From Cylindrobasidium torrendii FP15055 ss-10 (lineage: Eukaryota; Basidiomycota; Agaricomycetes; Agaricales; Physalacriaceae), in contig KN880595.1 in the NCBI GenBank assembly GCA_000934385.1, forward strand, positions 1 through 54,439: a stretch of 54,439 nt of DNA, given 5' to 3'. The translations under genes and the position numbers were made by a program. The first letter of the stretch is position 1, and the number at the start of each line of letters is the position of its first letter. Below, piece by piece: positions 13,051-24,462 of this stretch. Under the pieces are notes generated by a model that was given only the letters and a program-made list of their open reading frames with translations, searched no databases and was not told where the DNA came from.

Positions 13051-14122
13051 ATGTCTGTGATCCTCCCCGTTGAAATCTATCGCAACATCGTCGAGTGCAT
13101 CAGCGACAAGAAAACGCTCTTGGCATTGGCACTCACATCTCGCACAATCAATTGCGAAGCAGAGCGAGTGCTCTATGATACTATCACCAACGTCTACGAC
13201 GTCGACACCTACACTCGCGTCTTGAGTCATGTCACAACGTGTCCTCGAGTTGCGCGGCTTGTACGGCACCTGCACATCATTCTTCGCACATACGTGCCTC
13301 CGACACATGCGTTGTTCGCCATCCTTCCTGACGCCCTTCGTGCACTCCCGAATCTGACAACACTCGTATTCCGCGCAGCAGGGGGCTACCCAACAGTACA
13401 TTTACCGCTGGATAGCACGTTCCAGCTCGAACATCTCGACTGGCCATGCATCTCACCCACATTGCCTACATTCCTATCCAGCCAGGCAGGCCTCAAAGTT
13501 CTCCTCAACGTTGACCTCCCCATGGAACACGATACCCTTTCCTCCGCCGCCCTCCCATACCTCGAGCACCTCTCAGGCAACCTCGAAGCCTTGAAAACAA
13601 TCCTTCCAGGACGTAGCGTCAAGCACCTGCAATGGATATCCTCAAAGCAAGACGAGGAAGCCGGAGGCCTTGCTGAGGAAATGAACAATCTCGCAAATGA
13701 GCTCAGCACGGTCGAAAGCCTGCATCTCGGCGGAAGCTTCCATCACCCGTCCCTCGCGCTCGTCGCACCGCATCTTACCAACCTGCGAAAGCTAGAGCTT
13801 TTCGGCGTCGAGGTAAGTATCGCCATCTAACCGCATGTTTTTCTCACTAATCCCCATCCTATAGTTGGCTGATTTCGCATACGCACCTCAGCTACCCAAA
13901 CTCGAGGAACTCACGCTGTCGGCGCAATGGGGATCCTCGAATGGGGCCCTACCGCGCGGAGAAAACGCGTGTGTGGCGAAATTGTTCGCAGGTTCCGAGA
14001 CGCTTCAGACGGTCTTGGTCGCACTGCCAGTGTATTGGCCTCTGCAAGCATTCTGTCAAGCATACGAGAAGTGGGGCCGTGGAAAGACACGGCCTGAGAT
14101 CTCCAACAAGGGTATTCTGTGA
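13051..14122 (+). CDS. F-box protein
   Basis: Two exons (13051-13812, 13865-14122) encode 339 aa. The N-terminus, MSVILPVEIYRNIVECI followed by LLALALTSRTINCEAERVLYDTI, is the F-box pattern common in basidiomycetes: a Leu-Pro-x-Glu helix, then a conserved Cys/Leu helix and a Leu-Tyr-x-x-Ile end. Downstream leucine-spaced segments (LPNLTTLVFRAAGGYP, FQLEHLDWP, LTNLRKLELFGVE) look like irregular leucine-rich repeats. Such proteins bind Skp1 and recruit targets to SCF ubiquitin ligases, but the target is unknown and the family is hugely expanded in these fungi. The start was chosen because the open frame extends upstream only through pyrimidine-rich, promoter-like sequence. The intron 13813-13864 has GTAAGT...TATAG ends. 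Confidence 0.82.
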
Positions 14123-14732
14123 AGAGAGTGGAATTAGGGTGTACGACTTGGGCCATTTTCTGTATTCGACGGACTCTTATGATGTTCTTTATCTTTCGTC
14201 TTCGTTCTTACGACTCGCTCGTATCCTTTTATGATTCTTACCTGCCTGTGTAAACCTATGAAATGACATTCAAGAGACTTCCGACAGACCAATTTCCCGT
14301 AGAGGACTGACAGGGATGGCATTGAAATCCAGAGTACAATACCGAGGTTTCAATAGTTCAAGTGCAAATTGGCGGATGACTGTCCAGCAGAGTGAAGAAA
14401 GTGTGTTGTTCAGCATACTACTCCGACTCGCTGAGCTACTCACCTCCTGCTCGAAGACTGCCTCAAAGAATCTCGCTGTACTTGTCGTCCACTGCAACAC
14501 CATTGCTTTTGGGGTGCTTGTAACTTTCCCGGCCACATTAGACGCGGATTCCAACCGTCGAAAACAGCCACAAGTGTGCACATACAGTGCGCGTTCGAAA
14601 GACAGCAGTTCTGATTCTCCTGCAAGAAGTCGAGCGAGCAGAATCAGTCCACTCGCCATCCACCGCATTGCAATTCCAATGTACATAGTCGACAGAGGAC
14701 GTGCATACATTATCCATCCAAGTATTCAACAT
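14123..14732. other. Convergent 3' regions (F-box gene and clathrin light chain)
   Basis: On the minus strand an open frame starting at 14710, 22 bp after the clathrin stop, could be spliced (GTGAGT donor) to a 98-aa product ending at 14350. It has no recognisable motif and is probably clathrin 3' UTR. Confidence 0.4.
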
Positions 14733-15672
14733 CTAATAGCCACCAGCTCCAGGAGCAGTATCGCCGGCCCTCTTGAGACGCAAGAGCACCTCTTTGAAGC
14801 GTGTAAGGTCGGTTGTGCCAGGGCCAGCCCTGGCAATGGTCTTGCTCTGCGAGTTTTCGAGTTCGATGAGCTTTCCAATGCGCTCCCAGGTTGTACCAGC
14901 GGAAAGTGAGTCGGTTAGTTCCTGTAGGAACTGAGCTTCCTTTTCCCTAGGAAACGAATGAGGGCTATGTGTTGAAGAAAGCTGGGGAGAACGCACTTGT
15001 TAGAGGCAATGGCATCTGTTTTCTTGCGGCTGTAAGCCTCGTAGAATTCATCCATAGAACGTTCGGCCTTGTTCTTCGTTTCTTGACGGCGTTCCTCTGA
15101 TGCTTGGTCGCGCGCAGCGATCTCTTCTTGCTGCTTCTCGCGCCATGCCCTATCTAGTATTAGCATGGGTATCGAGGGGGAGCAAACGCCATATCTCATA
15201 CCTGATAACTTCAGGCTCATCCTCAGGCATCGTTTGGGTGAAAATGGGGGTGGAGGAGAGGGCAGATGGCTGAGGACGCGGTGCAAATGTAGCCGCATAT
15301 GTAGGCTGCTGTGTGGGCGGGGAAACCTAATCTGGAGATGAGGATGGAGTTGGAGATGCGTTGCGGACTACGCACCGGAATATCGAGGTCGGGGAATTCA
15401 TTCTCAAACTTCTCAATCTCGTCGTCGCCGGTCACTTTGACAGAGGTATGGGGTTGCTGGGGCGGGCTCTCGAAGTCGTCGAACGAGAATCCGGAGTTCG
15501 TTTGTGGCGGGACTGCAGGCGTCGCAGAGGGGATGTCGCCCTCGCCATCCAAAGAGATGTCGGGGAACGCGGACGCGGCAGCATCAAAGTCGATTTCATC
15601 ATTGGCTTTGGGGGCATCAGCAAAGACTCGGTCCATGCATGGATACTCACAGGATCCAAATAGGTCGGCCAT
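14733..15672 (-). CDS. clc1: Clathrin light chain
   Basis: Five exons (15672-15651, 15605-15376, 15326-15202, 15149-14997, 14946-14733) give 247 aa. The first exon is only 22 bp, encoding MADLFGS. It is followed by an acidic, Pro-rich region (FDAAASAFPDISLDGEGD, SFDDFESPPQQP, EIEKFENEFPDLDIP). Next is the light-chain core: MPEDEPEVIRAWREKQQEEIAARD, which runs on into a long charged helix (KNKAERSMDEFYEAY) that binds the clathrin heavy-chain hub. The C-terminal part (TTWERIGKLIELENSQSK, TRFKEVLLRLKR) is the conserved end of fungal light chains. The protein acts on coated vesicles in endocytosis and Golgi traffic. It is divergent from GEP4 with 266 bp between start codons. Confidence 0.93.
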
Positions 15673-15938
15673 GGTTGCTGACGTCGCGGGATGAAGGAAG
15701 GTTATGCACGTGGCAGAACGATTCTGCGCCACCACACTGGCAACGAAGGCGTTCGCATGAGACACCAGCAAATTCAGAGTGCTATGCTATGATGAGAAAA
15801 AGCTAGTGATATGCGAAGAGTTGTGCTACAGAAATGCTGGATTTCTACTCAAATTATTTAGCGATTATACACGAACGGTGAGGCAGGCACAGCCACACAT
15901 GAAACAGGCCTCGACCTTACCACCATCTTCGCAGGTTC

Positions 15939-16908
15939 ATGCCTCTCAATGTACCAGGCTTACTCGTCCCCATCCAACTGCTATGGTTTCCGCGCGTTAT
16001 CCTACCCTCATTGAGCGTCAAAGGCAAGCCATTTTAACTTAATGCACTCAACGCATCTAACCAAATCCAGCAAGATATTCGCCAACTAGACTTTGTCGCG
16101 CTCAAAAATGCTGGATTTCGGGGGGCAGTGTTTGACAAGGACAACTGTCTGGTGCGTTTCAACCAGGATAAATAATTCCAACAACTAACGATATCAGACT
16201 ATCCCACACGAGGATAAACTGATACCAGAACTGCAGGTGCGCGGTCACGTTATGGCAGACACTCTGCTGACCACTCTGGACAGGAAGCGTGGACCGAGTG
16301 TCGCAAAGTATTTGGAAAAGGCAATGTTATCGTCGTCAGCAATTCAGCTGGGACCCAGCTAGATGGTGGAGGCATACAGGTGCGTTCATCCCGATTCCCC
16401 GTAAACAATGCCGGAACTTTCCCAACAGGCAGAATCTGTGTCCTACCACCTCAAAGTCCCTGTTTTGAACCACAACTCGTTCAAGCCGTCTTATTCATGC
16501 ATTCAAACGATTCGACACTACTTTGCTTCGCTCCCCAACCCCATTCCCGACGAACAGCTGGTGATTGTCGGTGACCGTCTCTTCACTGATATGGTCGTAG
16601 CCAACCGTATGCGGACATGGAAGGGCTGGCGACACCTCCTCGAGACTTGGAAACAAAAGGAGCAAGCAAATACGGCCTTGGGAAATGGTCCACTTGGTGT
16701 TTGGACAACCGGTGTATGGAAGAAAGAGTCGATGGGGATGCGCTGGGGTGAAGCCAAGCTCTTAGAGCTTGTTACGAAGTGGTCCCGTCCTCCTCTAGAG
16801 GAACCAAAGTGGGATGCCTCCCGATTTACACGACAGACTCCTCTGCCTTCAAAGTCTCCAGAGAAAGACCGTCTATCTTCAATGCTTAGAATGTTAGGAT
16901 TTCGATGA
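15939..16908 (+). CDS. gep4: Mitochondrial phosphatidylglycerophosphatase (HAD family, GEP4)
   Basis: Five exons (15939-16023, 16075-16151, 16198-16236, 16284-16379, 16429-16908) encode 258 aa. The HAD nucleophile motif is FDKDNCLT, split by an intron between Leu and Thr; VIVVSNSAGT provides motif II and VIVGDRLFTDMVVANR the metal-binding motif. The N-terminus MPLNVPGLLVPIQLLWFPRVILP is the short hydrophobic lead-in of Gep4 proteins. The enzyme removes the phosphate of phosphatidylglycerophosphate at the matrix side of the inner mitochondrial membrane, the step before cardiolipin synthesis. The first intron appears to be GC-AG (AAAG|GCAAGC...CAAG|AT). No in-frame GT donor restores the SVKDIRQLDFVALKNAGF reading. 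Confidence 0.93.
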
Positions 16909-17235
16909 ATGCATGATCTAGTTTGGCGTCTACTGTGAAGCATCCCCGACGATACTTTTTGTTGAGCCGCAATTGAAAGCAAGCCAACGCGGTCACAAGA
17001 AGACATTCTTTGCACCTGAGTCGAAGATGGAATATCCCTTCCTGAGATTGAGTCGTGGGGGTTTGCTTCACGAATACTGAATGAGCGAAAATTCAACGAC
17101 GTAGGACGCTATGATGGCAGGACAATGATGATAGTTAGGGACGTCAGACGCATTTTCGGTAGAATTGATCTCTGCGGCGCTCCATCACTTCCATCACATC
17201 GCGAGTCATATTCATCCTTCGTTATTCGTCCCACC
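16909..17235. other. Intergenic, GEP4 3' region and TRP promoter
   Basis: 327 bp without a supported gene or recognised site. Confidence 0.5.
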
Positions 17236-19818
17236 ATGGCAGCCACTGGACCGTCCTCGTCGACACCCGTCCTCCCCGCCAAGTTAGACAAACAGTTGGA
17301 CGTCCTCCTGATTGACAACTTTGACTCCTTCACTTGGAATCTGTACCAGCAAATATGTCTTCTCGGCGCGCAGGTCGAGGTCATTCGCAACGACGAAATC
17401 ACGGCCGATGTATTTCCTTTGCTCAGGCTCAACTCCCTCATCGTTTCTCCCGGTCCCGGCCATCCTCAAACGGACTCGGGCGTCTCCCGCGCTGCCATCG
17501 AGTACTTTACCGGCAAGGTTCCCATTTTTGGCGTATGTATGGGCTTGGAATGCCTAGTGGATGCTCTCGGGGGAGATATTGGGTGCGTGTCGAGCAAAAA
17601 AAACCCCTTTCCAATGCTAAGATGAAGTAGATACGCTGGTGAAATCATGCACGGCAAAGTCAGCGGTGTCCGCCATGATGAACGCGGCTGCTTCAGAGGG
17701 TTGCCCCAAGGAATCAAATCCACGCGCTATCACTCCCTGAGCGCTGCCCATACCACCCTTCCCGAAGACCTGGCCATCACCGCAACCACTGAGGATTCGG
17801 GGGTGATCATGGGTGTCCGGCACCGCAAATACACTGTCGAGGCCGTGCAGTATCATCCAGAGAGTATACTCAGTGAAAGCGGGGACTCCCTGATGCGCAA
17901 CTTCCTTGCATTGCGTGGTGGAACTTGGGATGAGAACCCAGACTACAAGGTGCTCGACACGACCCTCCCCCCCTTCATTGTCGAGGCGGCCTCGAAAAAC
18001 GGACTCAAACATGCTCACCGCCTCCCTTCCATCCTCGAAAAGATTCATCAACAGCGTCTGCTTGACGTTGCACAGGCGCAAGCAACCCCTGGCTCTACAT
18101 TGGCCGATCTTGAGACTTTGCATTCCCTCAACATTGCTCCAGCACCCATCTCGTTCGTAACACGACTTACTCAGGATGCCAAATACCACCCGGCACTCAT
18201 CGCTGAGGTGAAGCGTGCTTCGCCATCCAAGGGTCCGATTGCAGTCGCCACTTCCCCGGCTCACCAGGCGCTCACCTACGCACTGTCCGGGGCCAGCGCA
18301 GTGTCCATCCTCACCGAACCCAAATGGTTCCTCGGAAGCCTCCAAGACATGCTACATGCACGACTCAGTATCTCAAATCTTGCGAACCGCCCGGCCATCT
18401 TGCGTAAAGATTTTATCATCAGCCGCTACCAAGTTCTAGAGTCGCGCATTTGGGGAGCAGACACTCTTCTCCTCATTGTAGCCATGCTCCCTGAGCCTTT
18501 GCTTCGCGAACTCTACGCATACAGCGTCGAGCTCGGCATGGAACCCTTGGTAGAAGTGAACAACGCGAAAGAGATGGAGCTTGCCCTTTCTCTCAACGCC
18601 AAGGTCATTGGCATAAACAACCGCAACCTGCACGATTTCAAGGTCGACATGGATACAACGACGCGACTTTTGGATATGGCGAAGGACAGCGGTGCTATTC
18701 TGTGTGCCCTCAGCGGTATCTCGACTTCCTCCGAGGTCAACAAGTACGCTTCACAGGGTGTCGGAGCGGTACTTATTGGTGAAAGCCTCATGCGAGCGAA
18801 GGACCCCGCCGCACATATCCAACAGCTCTTTTCTCTTCCTTCGACATCAACATCACAGCCACCTTACTGGTACGCCTCTGGCCCACTGGTCAAGATATGC
18901 GGCATACGGTCCACGGAGGAAGCACTAGCCATTGCTGAAGCTGGCGCGGACATGCTCGGACTGATGTTTGTCGAAAAATCCAAACGGTGCATCTCACTAG
19001 ATATGGCACGCCAAATCAGCGAATGCATCAGGGCTTTACGGTTCTCTAGCAGCCCTATAGATCCTGTAATCCCAGACGAGGCGGTGAACACACCTTGGTT
19101 CACTTCTCACGCGAACAAGCTTTCGTCTGCGACTTCTTCGGTGCCGTTGCTCGTTGGGGTTTTTCAGGACCAGCCCTTGGCGACGATATTACTGGCGGTA
19201 GCGCAGTGTCAGTTGGATGCGGTACAGTTGCATGGCAGCGAGCCTATCGAGTGGGCACAACAGATCCCCGTACCGGTCATTAGAGTTTTCCATGTCGGTA
19301 AAGGACACGGCGTCAAGGGTATTACGCGAGGGGGCGCACATCAGTTTGTGCTGCTGGATAGTATGAGAGACGACGGCAGCGGGGTGAGCGGTGGTTCCGG
19401 GAAAGTGGTGGATCTGGCGTACGCGGCAAGTGTGGTTCAAGCTGGGGAAATCGTATTGGATGGGACGGCGTCGTACAAGGGCGAAGATGTCGTCGAAGCC
19501 GTGGCAGAGACCTCGAGTGGATCCGACGACGGAATCGACGATGAGGGTCATATTGAAGGGGAGACACCCAGCGTTGCGGTCAATGGCAATCATACAGAGG
19601 CGGAGACGGTAGCGGAGAAAGCACCAGCAAGATATCCTTTGCCAATCATTCTGGCCGGGGGTCTCACACCCGAAAACGTGCATGACGCTGTTGGCAGAGT
19701 GAGGCCGTGGGCAGTGGATGTCAGTGGGGGAGTCGAGTTGGATGACGGCAGCGGGAAGGACCTTGCAAAAGTACAAGCCTTCATCACTACAGTCAAGGCA
19801 AAGAGGTTGTCCAAGTAA
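17236..19818 (+). CDS. trpC: Trifunctional tryptophan enzyme: glutamine amidotransferase / IGPS / PRAI
   Basis: Two exons (17236-17582, 17631-19818) encode 844 aa. Domain 1 (about 18-240) is the anthranilate synthase amidotransferase: IDNFDSFTWNLYQQ, nucleophile Cys101 in FGVCMGLE, and the His-x-Glu pair in VQYHPES. Domain 2 (about 270-545) is indole-3-glycerol-phosphate synthase, with LIAEVKRASPSKGPI, ILRKDFI, VIGINNRNL and VLIGESLMRA. Domain 3 (about 565-844) is phosphoribosylanthranilate isomerase, with VKICGIRSTEEALAIAEAGAD and IILAGGLTPENV. This gives three steps of tryptophan synthesis on one cytosolic chain, the usual fungal fusion. The PRAI domain holds two low-complexity insertions, one acidic (from about SGSDDGIDDEGHIEGE). 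The ATG at 17236 sits in CCACCATGG. Confidence 0.97.
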
Positions 19819-20022
19819 ATTACGTCTGTATTCCTTTCTTGAATATTAGTGTAGCGTTAGTTTGACTGTTTGGTTGGGCGTGCATATGTGTACACTGCAT
19901 AGTTCATCTTTGAACGCAGAGTGCAAGGAAATGGCCGTTTTGCTTGCGGCATCAGTTGAATCACATGTGATAATCGTAAGGCTGCTTTTCGACCGTGACC
20001 ACTTCTCGCAGCCGACAACGCC

Positions 20023-21587
20023 ATGCCATCTAATATCGACATTCCGCCATGCGCTACGCGGCTCGCAGCGAAGCCAGGCCAGTCCACCAAACACACACGC
20101 ACCCGCACGCCGCCCCGTATTCGTATTGCGCTCCCTCAATTCGACCCGGAGCAACCACATTCGCCTACCTCGGCCACTACACCAATGTCCCCAGCGAAAA
20201 GCGCGGCGATGAACCTTATTCCAAGCATGTTGATGTCTTCGGTGCCGTCTGGGCCAGCGGTGGATGCACGAAAGCATAACAAAGTCCCGCTCATGTCCTC
20301 GAAGGACCCACTGTCAATTGGAATTATGTCCGTCAACTTTAGGCGTTTCGTGTCGAAGATTGGGCCGGTGTTCTGGATGCAGGACCGAGTGGAAGAAATC
20401 ATAACCTGGAGGAAGGGATGGCAGGTCACAACGGCTTGGATGGCAGCCTACGCATTCATATGTGCGTATTCTGCTCTCAGCTCAGTCCGAGTTGCTCATT
20501 ATTTCCGATAGGCTATTTCCCACGCCTGCTGTTCCTTCTGCCTCAGATCGTCCTCATTGGTGTCATGCTGGCGACGAACAAGTATACAGGTCAGCCGACA
20601 CTGCTGGAGCCGCCAGTCGCACCCGACCCCGAGGACACAGCACCAGCAGAAGGTTCGGTGGACTGGCAAGCCAACATCCAGGCTATCCAGAACCTGATGG
20701 GAATATAGTACGTCCTCCAACCCCAAATCATTCTCATGCGCTCACCGACTTGTAGCTCTGACCTGTACGACGCTGTTTATCCCTACGTCTTCCACATTTC
20801 AAGACGCACGCCATACACCCAACACATCCTCACCCTTCTTTGCCTGAGCATTCTCCCAAGTTTGATATTTATCTCGCTACCGTACCTTCCCATCCGCGCC
20901 ATTTGTCTCGTCGCTGGTTTAGGCCCCATCATCGCCCTAAATCCCTACCTCCAGCGGTCCTGTTTATCCGCCAAGGTAGCTTTACAAACCAACGCTTACC
21001 TTCACTGGGCCCGTCTCAAGCTCGGAGTGGACGCAACATTACCTCTGACGAGCGCCATCCAACGTCTCATCGACAACAGCAATCTTACGGACGCTTGCTG
21101 GAATACAGACCTCCGGGAGGTCGAGCTTTTCGAGAACGAGCGGCTTGGTAAACCTGGAGCAGATGGCGAAAGCAAGGAGGGGTGGACGAAGGCGCACTTA
21201 CAGCCAGATGAGCGGCCTGGATGGACACGGGGGCAGGATGGTTGGAACGACGGGTCGGTCAAGTGAGTGTTCAACTGAAGGCGAAATGCACTGCTTACTA
21301 TCCATGGATGCAGCAGTAATTTAACATTCTCCCTCGACGATGGATGGTCGTTTGTTGATACGGAGGATTGGCGATTGGATTTGGCTGGCTCTTGGACAAC
21401 ATGTGGAGCGGATGCTGGTCAGTGGTTCGGTTTTTTCGTTTTGTAGTTTGGCTGGCTGACGATAGACACAGGCGGTTGGGTCTACACCAATGGTTCATGG
21501 TTGGATGCAAAGCCAGCATTTTATAGTAATGCGTTGACGAGGAGACGCAGATGGACGAGAAGGATATGGTACAGTGGTCATAGGTAA
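20023..21587 (+). CDS. Pex30/Pex24-family peroxin with dysferlin domain
   Basis: Five exons (20023-20461, 20512-20707, 20756-21262, 21314-21417, 21472-21587) encode 453 aa. The N-terminal ~90 residues are Pro/Ser/basic. A reticulon-like membrane region follows: WQVTTAWMAAYAFIC...YFPRLLFLLPQIVLIGVMLA, then HILTLLCLSILPSLIFISL and LPIRAICLVAGLGPIIAL. The C-terminal part has paired dysferlin signatures, first ENERL...GWTKAHLQPDERPGWTRG, then GGWVYTNGSWLD and RRRRWTRRIWYSG, with conserved Trp/Arg positions. Yeast Pex29-Pex32 and other Pex24-type proteins with this layout sit at ER-peroxisome contacts and control peroxisome number and size. Which paralogue this is cannot be told from the sequence alone. 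Confidence 0.85.
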
Positions 21588-21865
21588 TGCAATTCATAGC
21601 ATGTACTTCTGAACGTGTATAATAGGCATCTCGTAGTTTCCCTATTTTTCGCTACATGCGCGTGTCGAACGTTACCATAGTTAGGAGTCCACAGTCAGTA
21701 AGGTAAGCCTTGGCCGCGTTGTAGATTCATGTCTGGATTGAGGTTGGCAAGGGACTCGTGCCGGAGTCGAAGAGAGCGCCTGGGACAGCTGCCATTGTTC
21801 GCACTGCATCCGAACTTCATCTACTTCCCGCCACCAACCTTCGAGTATCGAGTACTGCAAAGGAT

Positions 21866-23010
21866 ATGTCTGGCGCACCTTCCTCTGATTTGGACGCATT
21901 GTGCGAGATTTTGGCTCGGTGCAAATGCTTGGGCATCTCCACTGGCGCTGGCCTAAGCGCCGCCTCTGGAATCCAAACTTATCGCGGTGCGGACGGCCAA
22001 TGGAACAACATAGTCAATTATTCCTTGTTTTCTGTCCTTTGGCGTCTTATTTTGTTCTTTAGGACCCCATGAGCGTTGCATCGCTCGAGGCATTCACGGC
22101 CAATCCTGGCAAGGTGTGGGCCTTCTTCCACCCCAAGCGAGACAAGTACGCCGTCATGTTGCCTAGTTTCTCAGTTTCTTTGAATCGGGCAGATGCATTC
22201 GTGCACAGCCCAATGCGGCGCACAACGTGCTCGCCTCGCTTTCGCTGCCCTCTGTCCGCAAGGAACTCCTCCCAGGCCTGTCGGACCCAGAGAAACCGCC
22301 GTTATACGTGACACAGAATTTCGACGGTCTTTGTCGACGTGCGCTTGACGCGACTCTGGAGGGAAATACTGAGCTTGATAACGACGAGAAGGCCACGGCG
22401 CACGGGCGCCTAATTGAGATGCATGGCTCCTGCTATCGATTCCTCTGCCTGCAGTGCAAGGCGCTTAAGACGTTGACACATACTCCACTTGCGACTGTCT
22501 TGGCCGACGAGGCAACTACGAAGCGAGCCATAGCTGACGAGCTCACCATCCCGGTTGAGCAGCTGCCCAGGTGTGGTGGTGAGGAATGGGCGGGGTCTAA
22601 CAGGTAAGAAACTACATAACTCGGTCAAACTGGTTTGTTGACACACGGCGAAGGCATGGTCGCTGCGGCGGCCCGCTGCGCCCAGCCATTACTTGGTTTG
22701 GCGAGGTCCCAGAGGGACAGGGAGAACTTGTACGAGTTTTGACCAAGGTCGATGTGCTTCTTGTCATTGGAACAACATCGTTGGTGCGTGCAGTCAACCG
22801 TTGCCCTCTGCAGCTCTAAAAACCACTGGCGCCCAGGTCCATCCCGCAGCATCGTACGCCGCGACGGTCAAGAAGAACGGCGGTGTGGTCGTTGTGTTCA
22901 ACCTTGGCCAAACCAAAAGCGACGAGGTGGCCGACTTTGCCTTCTATGGACCTTGCGAGGAAACTGTTCCCCGGTTGTTCGAGCGCTTGCGCGAGCTCAA
23001 CAAAAAGTGA
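21866..23010 (+). CDS. Class III sirtuin (SIRT5-like NAD-dependent deacylase)
   Basis: Five exons (21866-22012, 22063-22145, 22193-22603, 22654-22783, 22837-23010) encode 314 aa. The NAD-binding motif is LGISTGAGLSAASGIQTYRG (canonical GAGxSxxSGIPxFR). It is followed by QNFDGLCRRAL, catalytic His154 in IEMHGS, a zinc module (FLCLQC ... LPRCGG ... HGRCGG) and ITWFGEVP...VLLVIGTTSLVHPAA. The length and VWAFFHPKR block match SIRT5-type proteins, which remove acyl groups from lysine, often in mitochondria. At the two positions that define desuccinylase specificity in SIRT5 (Tyr-x-x-Arg) this protein has Phe and Lys by my alignment. The ORF is open upstream of the chosen ATG, so a longer N-terminus is possible. 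Confidence 0.92.
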
Positions 23011-23141
23011 ATGGCATCGAGCCACATGTATAGCCTATTCGCGAACAAAGCCAGATAGTACAAACAAGAAAGGAAAGCATAGGCAGATATCGTTAAATGA
23101 ATCTCCTTAACAGGCACATTGTATTCTTCTCTCTTCATAAT

Positions 23142-24163
23142 TCATGGACGATCTTGACCACGGCCACGTCCTCGCCCACGATTTCCGCGACCTCGACCTC
23201 TTTCCGTGTCCCCGCGCCCACGACCTCGCCCGCTTTGATCTGATGTCGACACCAAAGCATCTTGTGGCACAGACTCTTGTTCGACTGGTGTCGGGGCAGC
23301 GTCAGTAGATAAGCGGCGTTCACCAGTGCTGCGTCTTGTTTTCGCGCCAGGAATGCCAAGGGCAGCGCGCGCAGCACTGAAATCCACTTTTCCGCGGGGT
23401 TTCTCAGTAGCGGGTGAGGACACTGGACTGACACCCTTTGGTGAGAGCTTTTCCGTAGTAGAACGCGCCGGCTCAGTGCTAGCCTGAGTTGATGGCTGTT
23501 TGGCACGGTGCTCGTCAGTTGTATCCTTGCCGAAGTTGACCTCGTCGCGACGAAAGGGCTGATTGGACTGAGGACCGGCCAACGGCGCATGTATAGACGA
23601 GTAGAGTGAGCCATCAGGCGAAATAGTGTTCGTGCTTGATGTCGTCTCTAAGTTAGACTTGGAGTCAGGAGCGTGATGCTTGATGTTGTTCGCGTTAACA
23701 AAAAGCTCTGTTTGACTTGGCGGCTCCTGGTTCCCACTATTTTTGCCACGCCGAGCTTTGTGCTTCTTCGAGGCTTTCTTGTCTGTGCTTGTGTTGTCGC
23801 CAGGTTCCGTAGTAGCGCTGGTACTCGTCGTCTCTGGGACGGGCTCATTCCTGTTGGGGGAACGAATCTCCGAAGCGTGGGTTGTGCTATGTGTCGAGGG
23901 CAGGACGTTGGTTGTCAATGGCTCAGTCGTGCTATCCGCAACGCCCGAGTTTTCGACGATAGCGAATGTACTGTTGCCTTGTTTATCACCCGCAGCTAGC
24001 TGTGCGCCGCGCATTGACTGCTCAAGGGCAGCTAGAAATGCGCGCGGTTTCCCAACATTGTGGCGGGGTGCCGGACGCGACGCAGCATCTGCGGCGACGG
24101 GATGGGTTTCAATCCATAGGATGGAAAACTCTGCACACCATGGTTGGTATCTGTGCTGTCCAT
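23142..24163 (-). CDS. Unknown protein with GRG-repeat C-terminus
   Basis: Two exons (24163-24139, 24088-23142) encode 323 aa. I chose the start MDSTDTNH, which splices with a 50-bp intron to DAASRPAPRHNVGKPRAFLAAL. An unspliced alternative beginning at 24182 also stays open. A short conserved-looking N-terminal helix (FLAALEQSMRGAQLA) is followed by about 250 Ser/Thr/Lys/Pro-rich, probably disordered residues. The last ~40 residues are a dense RG/GRG array (GRGRGRGDTERGRGRG, then NRGRGRGRGQDRP). Such tails often bind RNA and are methylated by arginine methyltransferases; that is an inference from composition only. No family recognised. It converges on the sirtuin gene with 131 bp between stops. 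Confidence 0.7.
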
Positions 24164-24462
24164 AATGGTAGGCAGAGAGCAAGAGGCAGTGGTTGATAGC
24201 GGATCAACCTTTCCGGACGCAATGGCTAGTACATACATACCCCACAGTTCTTACTACTTCATTCAGCCAAAGCTGAAGATCTCGTTTCCAGCAGGGAGAA
24301 CATGTTGAAGTAGTCTTGTCATAGGGTATGCAAGTGTGAACCGCGGTCCTTGTTCCAGTCTATTCGCAGGCTGTGTGCGTGCAGGTAACAATTAAATAAG
24401 GTGGCAAACGAATGGTACGCGAATATTTGGCGACTATAATACTGCAAGGAATACATGAAAAT

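Noticed and set aside
14350..14710. Possible 98-aa spliced minus-strand gene just after the clathrin light chain stop
   Set aside because: It begins 22 bp after that stop with no room for a promoter and has no motif; more likely 3' UTR.
19189..19776. 195-codon minus-strand open frame over the tryptophan gene
   Set aside because: Shadow of the PRAI domain coding strand.
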